This document shows, piece after piece, positions 48,577 through 55,867 of a stretch of DNA of 64,000 bases. Below the pieces are notes generated by a model, which was not told the DNA's origin, ran no database searches, and saw only the letters and a list, made by a program, of their open reading frames with translations. How positions within the stretch are numbered: the stretch's first letter is position 1; the number at the start of each line of letters is the position of its first letter. The stretch is from contig NZ_CP150355.1 in the NCBI RefSeq assembly GCF_051521495.1, positions 7,688,001 to 7,752,000 on the forward strand. Reading direction: 5' to 3'. Both the position numbers and the translations under genes were made by a program. Origin of the DNA: Sorangium sp051521495. GTDB taxonomy: Bacteria > Myxococcota_A > Polyangia > Polyangiales > Polyangiaceae.

Positions 48577-50583
48577 TCACTGGGCGCTCGCCCTGGCCTT
48601 CTCGTCGAGCCAGGCCACCGTCCACGCGAGCGGGCTGTTCCAGTTGATGGTGATCTCGTTGGCCGACCACGCCTCGATATCGTCGATGTAGCACTTCTGC
48701 GGGACGCACTTCGCGCGGTCGTCCGTCGCGTCGAGCGCCTCCTTCGCCACCGGATCCTCCAGTCCGGAGTTCGGCCCACCGGAGACCGCGCCCGGCGGAG
48801 CGGACGGGAACGACTCGTCCAGCTGGTGCGCCCAGAAGCGATGATGCGGGTTCTTGAGCGGGTTCTCGCCGTAGCCGGAGACATAGGACTTGTCCATCGG
48901 GTTGCGCCCGAGGAGGTAATCCGCGCCCGACGCCACGCCGTCGAAGTACTTTTGCTCGCCGGTGAAGTCGTGGGCCAGCGCCAAGACCAGCATGTTGTTG
49001 AGCACGAAGGAGTTGGAGCCCCAGGGATACCCTCTCTCGTCCGCCTTGAAGGGCACCCGGTACCCCTCCGCCCCGATGGCCTCGAGGTACTTGTCGGCGA
49101 TGGCGATCAGCTTGGTCCGGGCCGCCTCACGCTCCGCCGCGGCGTGCTGGGCCTCGACCACGGCGAGCGAGATGGCGCCCAGCCCATCGACCTGCCCCCA
49201 CGTCATGGCGCTGAACGTGCCATCCGCGCCCGCGAGCTCCTTGCTGTAGGGCGACGCCGCGAGCTCGGCCTGATACGCGGCATCCTTCGTGGTGAGGAAG
49301 AGCTCGGCGGCCGCCCAGTAGAACTCGTCGCTCAGCTCGACGTCCCCGTACGCGCCGCCGCCCACGACTCCGCTCTCGTCCGGGATGACCTTCGGGTTCG
49401 CCTTCGCCGCGGTCCACGCCCGCGTCGCGGCCTCGAGGCACTTGGCCGAGAACGCGGGATCGAGCTCGCGCCAGATGCGCGCGGCCTGGGCCGCGGTGGC
49501 GGCCAGGTTGAGCGTCGCCGCCGTGCTGACCGGGCGCAGGAAGCGCGGCTGCGGATCCTCGTGCGGCGGCATCGGCAGGCCGGTCCACTCCAGGTCGTGG
49601 ACCTTGTGGTGCACCATGCCCGCGTTGACCTGGTCCTCCGGCACCTGCATCTCGAGCAAGAAATCGACCTCCCACCGGGCCTCGTCGAGGAGGTCGGGGA
49701 TCTGGTTCGCGTTCTCGGGGATCTTCAGCTTGCCGTCGCCGAAGTCGCCCGCCGTGGACCCGAGCGCGACGAAGCGCTCGTACTGGTTCAGCAACGTCCA
49801 GGCGGAGATACCGCCGTTGACGACGTACTTGCCGTGATCGCCGGCGTCGTACCACCCGCCGGTGACGTCGAGCGTGTACGAGCAGCCGAGATCCGCGCCG
49901 CAAGGGGCCTTGTCCGGCAGGTGCCCCGCCGGGCGCGCGTGGTCCGGGCCGACGTACTTCTCCAGGATCTCGATGCCGGAGCGGTTGTGATAGAAGTACG
50001 CGAGCGCGTCGTACTTCATCTGAGAGTAGATGGTCGGGCCGACGTCGAACGGGTGGCTCGACACCTCCCCGACACGGAGGGTGTACCCCTCGCCGACGGT
50101 CGTGAAACCGCTGAAGTCGATGGTGTGCACGTGCTCGCCGGAGCTCGCGTCGTCGCCCACGACCCGGGTCGCCCCGCTGTCGACCACCGTGCCGCCGGCG
50201 TCGACGAGCTCCCACGCATGCGGCTTGTCGGCCGCGGCGACGACCGTGGCGACCTTGGCGGCCGTCGGCAGATACCCGACCTGATTGACGCGGATCAGCT
50301 CGGTGCCCGACGGCGGCACCGTCTCGACCGGCGCCTCGCCGCCCGCGCCGCCCGCGCCGCCAGAAGCCCCCGCGCCGCCCGCGCCGCCCGCGCCGCCCGC
50401 GCCGCCAGAAGCCCCCGCGCCGCCCACGCCGTCAGAAGCCCCCGCCCCGCCGGAGGAGCTGTCGTCGTCGCCGCAGCCGACAGAGGTGAGGCCGCCCGCG
50501 AGCGCCAGAAGAAGAAGAGACCCTCCGAACCCCAGCCAAGAACGCTCCCGACGAGCCGACTTCGCAGCAAAAAGACAAAGCAT
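48577..50583 (-). CDS. Glycoside hydrolase family 9 (endoglucanase) lipoprotein
   Basis: 668 residues. The leader ends in TSVGC (lipobox), then a Gly/Ala/Ser-rich spacer with GGAGGAGGAG repeats (about 45-85) leads to an Ig-like N-terminal module (LIRVNQVGYLPTAAK, about 95-180), as in family 9 cellulases. The catalytic (alpha/alpha)6 domain carries WYDAGDHGKYV (catalytic base Asp) and HHRFWAHQ. Near the C-terminus, NEITINWNSPL contains the general acid Glu. It should cut internal beta-1,4-glucosidic links, probably in cellulose or a related glucan, from the cell surface. Family 9 cellulases fit a cellulolytic Sorangium-type lifestyle. A GGAG site is 10 bp before the ATG. It is a single gene. 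Confidence 0.93.
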   Translation of the reverse strand: MLCLFAAKSARRERSWLGFGGSLLLLALAGGLTSVGCGDDDSSSGGAGASDGVGGAGASGGAGGAGGAGGAGASGGAGGAGGEAPVETVPPSGTELIRVNQVGYLPTAAKVATVVAAADKPHAWELVDAGGTVVDSGATRVVGDDASSGEHVHTIDFSGFTTVGEGYTLRVGEVSSHPFDVGPTIYSQMKYDALAYFYHNRSGIEILEKYVGPDHARPAGHLPDKAPCGADLGCSYTLDVTGGWYDAGDHGKYVVNGGISAWTLLNQYERFVALGSTAGDFGDGKLKIPENANQIPDLLDEARWEVDFLLEMQVPEDQVNAGMVHHKVHDLEWTGLPMPPHEDPQPRFLRPVSTAATLNLAATAAQAARIWRELDPAFSAKCLEAATRAWTAAKANPKVIPDESGVVGGGAYGDVELSDEFYWAAAELFLTTKDAAYQAELAASPYSKELAGADGTFSAMTWGQVDGLGAISLAVVEAQHAAAEREAARTKLIAIADKYLEAIGAEGYRVPFKADERGYPWGSNSFVLNNMLVLALAHDFTGEQKYFDGVASGADYLLGRNPMDKSYVSGYGENPLKNPHHRFWAHQLDESFPSAPPGAVSGGPNSGLEDPVAKEALDATDDRAKCVPQKCYIDDIEAWSANEITINWNSPLAWTVAWLDEKARASAQ

Positions 50584-50726
50584 GATGCATATCTCCAGGT
50601 GAAGTTGAAGCCGCGCGGCCAGGCGGCACGCGCGGAATCTTACAGCGCCGTCACCATCGATGAAGTGGATGTCGATGTCAAGTGCGGATGCGGGCTCCTC
50701 GCGTGGGAGCGGGCGGCAGGTCGTCG

Positions 50727-51626
50727 TCAGTAGTGCCAGGGATAACGCGTGAAGTCCGGACGACGCTTCTCCAGGAAAGCGTCCCTGCCCTCCTTCGCCT
50801 CCTCCGTGCCGTAGGCGAGCCGCGTCGCCTCGCCGGCGAAGAGCTGCTGTCCGACGAGGCCCTCGTCAGGCAGGTTGAACCCGTACTTCAGCATCCGCAT
50901 CGCGGTCGGGCTCTTCGAGTTGATGATCGCGCCCCACCGCAGCGCCTCCTCCTCGAGCTCGGCGTGCGGGACGACCGCGTTGACCATCCCCATCGCCGCG
51001 GCCTGCTCCGCGGTGTAATCGAGGCCGAGGAAGAAGATCTCCCGCGCCTTCTTCTGCCCGACCTGGCGCGCGAGCAGCGCCGAGCCATACCCGCTGTCGA
51101 AGCTCGCGACGTCCGGGTCCGTCTGCTTGAACATCCCGTGCTCGCGGCTCGCCAGCGTCATGTCGCAGACCACATGGAGGCTGTGGCCGCCGCCGGCCGC
51201 CCAGCCAGGCACCACCGCGATGACGACCTTGGGCATGAACCGGATGAGCCGCTGCACCTCCAGGATGTGGAGCCGGCCGAGCCTCGCCGGATCGGCCTGC
51301 CCCGCGCTCTCGCCCTCGTATTTGTAGCCGTCCTTCCCGCGGATGCGCTGATCGCCGCCCGAGCAGAACGCCCAGCCGCCGTCCTTCGGCGAAGGCCCGT
51401 TGCCGGTGATCAGCACACAGCCCACGTCCGAGGTCGTGCGCGCGTGCTCGAGCGCGGTGTACAGCTCATCGACGGTGCGGGGACGAAACGCGTTGCGCAC
51501 CTCGGGCCTATTGAACGCGATGCGCACGGTGCCCTGGTCCACGGCGCGGTGATAGGTGAGATCCTCGAACGAGAACCCGTCGACCTCACGCCAGCGCGCC
51601 GGGTTGAAAATCGCAGAGACGGTCAT
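50727..51626 (-). CDS. menB: 1,4-dihydroxy-2-naphthoyl-CoA synthase
   Basis: 299-residue crotonase-fold enzyme. MenB closes the second ring of the menaquinone nucleus from O-succinylbenzoyl-CoA. Typical are GWAFCSGGDQRIRG, the AVVPGWAAGGGHSLHVVCDMTLAS segment (oxyanion hole), TDPDVASFDSGYGSALLAR and the C-terminal RRPDFTRYPWHY. The ATG at 51626 has an AGGAG 7 bp upstream; the longer frame has no family match. Menaquinone would be used for respiration. No other men genes are in the window; it stands alone, divergent from the two-PAS STAS gene. Confidence 0.95.
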   Translation of the reverse strand: MTVSAIFNPARWREVDGFSFEDLTYHRAVDQGTVRIAFNRPEVRNAFRPRTVDELYTALEHARTTSDVGCVLITGNGPSPKDGGWAFCSGGDQRIRGKDGYKYEGESAGQADPARLGRLHILEVQRLIRFMPKVVIAVVPGWAAGGGHSLHVVCDMTLASREHGMFKQTDPDVASFDSGYGSALLARQVGQKKAREIFFLGLDYTAEQAAAMGMVNAVVPHAELEEEALRWGAIINSKSPTAMRMLKYGFNLPDEGLVGQQLFAGEATRLAYGTEEAKEGRDAFLEKRRPDFTRYPWHY

Positions 51627-51985
51627 GAGCCACTCCTTCGGGGCGCGGACCGTACCCGCCTCATCGTGGGCTGGCAACCTCGGCGATATGACAGCGGGCG
51701 CCGTCCGCCGACCCACCCCTGGACCCGGCCGCTCCACGCAGGCACGGCTGGCCCTGGACGCCTGCTCGAGAACCTCCCGATACCCTTGACACATTAGCCT
51801 TTATCGTAGACAAGCAAGCTTCGACGCACGGTGTGGCCGACGTCGCGCCGTCCGGTGATTGCGCCTGTGCGCTTTGGCCCGACGGCGCAGGAGGCTCTCT
51901 CGCGCGTCCAGACAGACAGGAGAATCGCTGATGGCGGGCGGCCGCGACGAGCCGCGCGCATCTGCCTGCCCGCGAGGGGGACTAC

Positions 51986-53167
51986 ATGGGCTTGAGCTAC
52001 GAACGACTTTTCCAGGTCTCCTCAGGACTCCTGGCCACCGCGGACGCGCGTGGCTACTTCCATGATCTGAGCTCTGCGTGGGAGCAGACCCTCGGATGGT
52101 CGCTCGACGAGCTCAGGGCCAGGCCATACATCGAGCTCGTCCACCCCGACGACCGCGAGGCCACGCTCGCCGAGGCCACCGCCCTCTTCGAGGGTCGCGC
52201 GGTGTGCCGGTTCGACAATCGCTATATGTGCAAGGACGGCTCGTACCGATGGCTCGGCTGGGCCGCCCGTGTGGACATGGACGACGCGCCCTCCGAGCGC
52301 CTGATGGTCGCCACGGCGCTCGACCTGACGGGCGACCGGGAGCAGGCGGCGCAGCTCACGCAGGCGACGCGGCTGGCGACGGTCTACGAGAAGCTGTTCC
52401 AGGTCTCCGTGGGCCTGCTCGTGACCCTGGACGCAGACGGGTACTTCCGCCACGCCAACCCGGCCTGGGAGCGCACCCTCGGCTGGTCCCCCGCGGAGAT
52501 GATCTCGAAGCCGTTCATCGAGTTCGTCCACCCCGACGACCGCGAGGCCACGCTCGCCGAGGCCGCCGCCCTCTTCCAGGGCCACACGACCATCCGGTTC
52601 GACAACCGGTACGCGTGCAAAGACGGCTCCTACAGGTGGCTCGCGTGGACGGCGCACATGGACGCGGCCGAGGATCCGTCGCGCCGCCTCGTCTATGGCA
52701 CCGCCCACGACGTCACGTCTTACAGGGATCTGCTCGACAAGCTCGAGCGGACGCTCGCGCGGCTCCGCGACACGATGCATGCGATGTCGACGCCGCTCAT
52801 CCCGATCACCGATCGCATCATGGTCATGCCCCTCGTCGGCCAGATGGACTCGGAGCGGATCGACCAGGTGATGTCGGTCGCGCTCGCTGGAGTCCAGTCC
52901 ACCCAGGCTCAGGTGGTCATCCTCGACGTGACAGGGCTCAAGGAAATCGACACGAGGGTCGCCGCCGGGCTCGTCGACACCGCGAAGGCGCTGCAGCTGC
53001 TCGGCGCAAGGACGATCCTGACCGGCATCCGGCCGGCCGTGGCGCAGACGCTCGTGGGGCTGTCGCTCGACCTGGCGGGCCTCCTGACCAGGAGCACCCT
53101 CCAGAGCGCCATCGCCTTCGCGCTGCAAAGCGACCAGGGCTCGGCCCGGATCCTCCCCCGACACTGA
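51986..53167 (+). CDS. PAS-PAS-STAS regulator (RsbR-like)
   Basis: 393 residues. Two PAS domains occur in tandem, at about 8-115 and 135-245. They are clearly related (FVHPDDREATLAEA in the second, LVHPDDREATLAEA in the first; CKDGSYRWL in both), so they arose by duplication. The C-terminal STAS domain (about 265-380) has VILDVTGLKEIDTRVAAGLVDTAKALQLLGARTILTG, matching RsbR-type stressosome proteins; the Thr in IDTRV is at the phosphorylation position. It likely senses a ligand through PAS and signals by STAS phosphorylation to RsbS/RsbT-like partners, none of which is adjacent. AGGGGG precedes the ATG. Its stop lies in the first unit of a 31-bp array. Confidence 0.9.
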   Translation: MGLSYERLFQVSSGLLATADARGYFHDLSSAWEQTLGWSLDELRARPYIELVHPDDREATLAEATALFEGRAVCRFDNRYMCKDGSYRWLGWAARVDMDDAPSERLMVATALDLTGDREQAAQLTQATRLATVYEKLFQVSVGLLVTLDADGYFRHANPAWERTLGWSPAEMISKPFIEFVHPDDREATLAEAAALFQGHTTIRFDNRYACKDGSYRWLAWTAHMDAAEDPSRRLVYGTAHDVTSYRDLLDKLERTLARLRDTMHAMSTPLIPITDRIMVMPLVGQMDSERIDQVMSVALAGVQSTQAQVVILDVTGLKEIDTRVAAGLVDTAKALQLLGARTILTGIRPAVAQTLVGLSLDLAGLLTRSTLQSAIAFALQSDQGSARILPRH

Positions 53168-53311
53168 GGGCGCCGGCGCGCTCGGCCCCCGACACCGAGA
53201 GCGCCGGCGCGCTCGGCCCCCGACACTGAGGGCGCCGGCGCGCTCGGCCCCCGACACCGAGAGCGCCGGCGCGCTCGGCCCCCGACACCGAGAGCGCCGG
53301 CGCGCTCGGCG
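53157..53311. repeat. 31-bp tandem array (5 units) at the end of the two-PAS STAS gene
   Basis: The block GCGCCGGCGCGCTCGG starts at 53170, 53201, 53232, 53263 and 53294, exactly 31 bp apart. Units differ by a GAGAGC/GAGGGC change. Each holds a palindromic centre (CGAGAGCGCCGGCGCGCTCG-like) that can fold. The first unit includes the CGACAC codons and TGA stop of the preceding gene. Confidence 0.85.
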
Positions 53312-53410
53312 ACAGATCCGGCGAAGCCACGGCCCGCGCGGGGCGGATGCGCGCGCTGGGGCGGCGGTGTATAAGGCCGCGTGGCACGTGTTCGTCTCCC
53401 TGGAGGTCGC

Positions 53411-54481
53411 ATGTTGCTCGGCCAAGGTTCGGTCGCAGGAGCCTGCTGCGCAGCCGTCGTGGTGTTCACCGCCCTTTCCGCCTGTTCGACGAGGGTGCGG
53501 AGATTCGAAGACGGCGACGCCGGAGGCGGCGGGAGCGCCTCGGCGTCGAGCGCCGGCGGCTCGGCCTCCAGCGCCAGCGGGGGCGGCTCGGCGTCGAGCG
53601 GCGGGCGCGCGTGCGAACCCGGTCACCAGGAGGCCTGTTACGACGGGCCACCGGCGGCGGTGAACCTCGGGATCTGCCGCACCGGCGTGAAGACCTGCGA
53701 CGACGAAGGGAACGGGTACGGCCCGTGCGCCGGGCAGATCCTGCCCGCGGCCGAGCGCTGCGATACCGCCGAGGACGAGGACTGCGACGGTGCGGTCAAC
53801 CAGGGGTGCGCCTACGCCCGGTGCGCCGACCTCCCCCGCGGCCTGCCGCGCGGCGTGTACACCCTCGATCTGGACGGGGCCGGGGGAGATCCGGAGTTCC
53901 CCGTGGTCTGCGATCTGGAGACGGACGGAGGAGGGTGGGCGCTCGTCTACAACAGCGTCGGCTCGGCGGAGGGAACGACGCTGTCGTTCTGGGACATCCC
54001 GTACGCCGAGCGGCTCGGGACGAAGGGCGGGCCGTCGCTCGAGCGGAACTTCTACAGGGGCTCCCTCTACCTCGTCGGCCGAGAGTACCGCGATGAGATC
54101 GCGGACATCGAGGGGACGGTCGCGGAGGTCATGCGCGCGACCGCCAAAGGCATCGACACGACGACCATGAAGTTCCTCGGCCCCATGCAGCGCTCCGGGG
54201 ACGCCGACGTGTACTTCTCCCAATTCCTCTCGGGGTGGTCGTCGCGCGACCACGACGGTGACACTGCCCCGGATAATAACTGCGCGGAAGCATCCCTGAA
54301 CGTCACACAGCACTACGCGCAGTGCTGGGCATACAACCTCGGCGCGGACGGGGACGCACCGCTCGACGACGGCGGCTGGGGTCCCCACCTCGACACACAC
54401 ATCGCGGAGTGGGTCGGGCTCGCGAACGACCAGACGCGCTATACCCGGGTGCGGCGAATCTCTCGCTGGACACGGTGGTGA
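53411..54481 (+). CDS. Fibrinogen-like (FReD) domain lipoprotein
   Basis: 356 residues. A lipobox (ALSAC, Cys about 24) is followed by a Gly/Ala/Ser-rich low-complexity spacer (SASSAGGSASSASGGGSASS, about 40-65). Next is a Cys-rich module with GICRTGVKTCDDEGNGYGPC and CDTAEDEDCDG, a motif seen in many secreted myxobacterial proteins. The C-terminal 200 residues begin with LPRGVYTLDLDG and DPEFPVVCDLETDGGGWALVYNS, the opening of a fibrinogen C-terminal domain, which in animals binds acetylated sugars or other ligands. A role in recognising glycans or cells is plausible but unproven. The ATG at 53411 has GGAGG before it. Confidence 0.8.
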   Translation: MLLGQGSVAGACCAAVVVFTALSACSTRVRRFEDGDAGGGGSASASSAGGSASSASGGGSASSGGRACEPGHQEACYDGPPAAVNLGICRTGVKTCDDEGNGYGPCAGQILPAAERCDTAEDEDCDGAVNQGCAYARCADLPRGLPRGVYTLDLDGAGGDPEFPVVCDLETDGGGWALVYNSVGSAEGTTLSFWDIPYAERLGTKGGPSLERNFYRGSLYLVGREYRDEIADIEGTVAEVMRATAKGIDTTTMKFLGPMQRSGDADVYFSQFLSGWSSRDHDGDTAPDNNCAEASLNVTQHYAQCWAYNLGADGDAPLDDGGWGPHLDTHIAEWVGLANDQTRYTRVRRISRWTRW

Positions 54482-54495
54482 GGCGGGTCTCCGGC

Positions 54496-54540
54496 GTACC
54501 TCGCGCGTACCTCGCGCGTACCTCGCGCGTACCTCCGCGG
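54496..54540. repeat. 11-bp tandem repeats (GTACCTCGCGC)
   Basis: Four near-perfect adjacent units of GTACCTCGCGC lie in the short spacer before the Cys-repeat lipoprotein gene. Confidence 0.75.
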
Positions 54541-54584
54541 ATTTGGTGACAATTTCCAGGCGGCTCGGGTATGCTGCCGCGGCC

Positions 54585-55106
54585 ATGCGCCTCTATGCAC
54601 TGACTTTGCTAACGCTCTTCGCGAGCCTCTGCCTGGCGAGCTGCTGGAACAACGGCGGCTGCGTGGAGGGAGACGCGTGCGAGTGCTCCCAGGGAGACCA
54701 GTGTTACCTCGGCTGCGACGGGGACAACTGCGACCAGCGCTGCTTCCAGATGCATCGCTGCGGCGCCGTCTGCGAGCACGGGTGCTCGTTCGAGTGCTTC
54801 GACGTCGACGAGTGCTCGTCCTCCTGCGGGGACCACTGCGATCTCAACTGCCATAACACGGTGGCGTGCGGGGCCATCTGCGATCGCGACTGCCGGTACG
54901 AGTGCCACGACACGAACCGGTGCGGCGTCATCGTCGGATCGAACAGCACCGTCACCTGCCGGAACGTGGCGACCTGCGAGGTCGAGTGCCGGGGCTCATG
55001 CCAGGTGTTCTGCGACAACGTGGGCGGCGAGTGCCGCGTCACCTGCCGAGGCGGCGAGGCCGCGGTCATGTGCCCGAACGGCTCGACCTCGTGCGGCGGA
55101 TGCTGA
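54585..55106 (+). CDS. Lipoprotein built from 18-residue Cys repeats
   Basis: 173 residues of which 32 are cysteine. The leader MRLYALTLLTLFASLCLASC has a lipobox at Cys20. From residue 40 to about 150 the chain repeats C-x3-C-x3-C-x3-C-x5 with an 18-19 residue period, starting at C40, C59, C77, C95, C113 and C131 (the unit at 113 is degenerate). The three-residue gaps and regular period suggest a small beta-solenoid or ladder of stacked disulfides or metal sites. I do not recognise the family. The ATG at 54585 is chosen because a leader follows. A 215-aa outer membrane protein gene is 14 bp downstream, so the two form an operon. Confidence 0.8.
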   Translation: MRLYALTLLTLFASLCLASCWNNGGCVEGDACECSQGDQCYLGCDGDNCDQRCFQMHRCGAVCEHGCSFECFDVDECSSSCGDHCDLNCHNTVACGAICDRDCRYECHDTNRCGVIVGSNSTVTCRNVATCEVECRGSCQVFCDNVGGECRVTCRGGEAAVMCPNGSTSCGGC

Positions 55107-55120
55107 GGAGACCGAGACCG

Positions 55121-55768
55121 ATGCAGAGAGCGATGACATCGCAACTTCGCGCGCCGCGCCTCCTGGCCGCCGCGCTCTCGTTCGTGGCGCTGACGATCGG
55201 GTGGGCCGAGGTCGGCGAGGCGCAGATGACGATCAAGCGCCCCGGCGATCGCCCCGACTACAAGGTCGAGCTGGAGCCCCACCTCCTCATCGCGCCGATC
55301 GAGCCGCTCGGCCCCGGCGTCGGAACGGGGTTCGGCGCCGGGTTCCGGGCCACCATCGACATCGCGCCCGACGGCTTCATCAAGCGCATCAACGACTCGG
55401 TGGGGATCGGCTTCGGCCTCGACGGCGTCCACTACGGGGGCGACCCGGACTACCGCGGCGTCTGCACCCGCTTCCAGAACGGGCCCGCGGGCACGCGTAT
55501 CTGCACCGAGGTCGACGGGTACGGGGCCTCGTCGAATTACGTGTTCGGCTCGGTCGTGATGCAGTGGAACTTCTGGCTTCACCGGAAGTGGTCGGTCTTC
55601 GGCGAGCCGGGTCTGTCGCTGTACCTCGGCGACCTGGGCCGCGACGGCGTCCTCGGGGTCTCACCGGCCCTGTTCGTCGGCGGGCGCTTCCACTTCACGG
55701 ACAGCGTGACGCTCACGATGCGACTCGGGTATCCTGCGTTCTCGCTGGGCGTGTCGTTCCTCCTGTGA
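55121..55768 (+). CDS. Small outer-membrane beta-barrel protein (hypothetical)
   Basis: 215 residues. Signal peptide about 1-35 (ending VGEAQ). The mature chain starts MTIKRPGDRPDYKVELEPHLLIAP and has about eight amphipathic strands, ending SLGVSFLL with an aromatic/hydrophobic last strand typical of outer-membrane barrels (GLDGVHYGGDPDYRG, SVVMQWNFWLHRKWSVFGEPGLSLYLGD). Two cysteines in CTRFQNGPAGTRIC suggest an external disulfide loop. Its function is unknown. GAGGAG lies upstream of the ATG at 55121; an ATG at 55133 is an alternative. It follows the Cys-repeat lipoprotein in an operon, so both probably act at the surface. Confidence 0.75.
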   Translation: MQRAMTSQLRAPRLLAAALSFVALTIGWAEVGEAQMTIKRPGDRPDYKVELEPHLLIAPIEPLGPGVGTGFGAGFRATIDIAPDGFIKRINDSVGIGFGLDGVHYGGDPDYRGVCTRFQNGPAGTRICTEVDGYGASSNYVFGSVVMQWNFWLHRKWSVFGEPGLSLYLGDLGRDGVLGVSPALFVGGRFHFTDSVTLTMRLGYPAFSLGVSFLL

Positions 55769-55867
55769 GCCGCGCCGCGGGGCGGCGCGCACCCCCGCGC
55801 ACCCTGGCCGGAGAGCGCCGCCTCCTCGCTCCCCCGCTGCGCCGGCCAACCTGATATCCTGCGCCGC

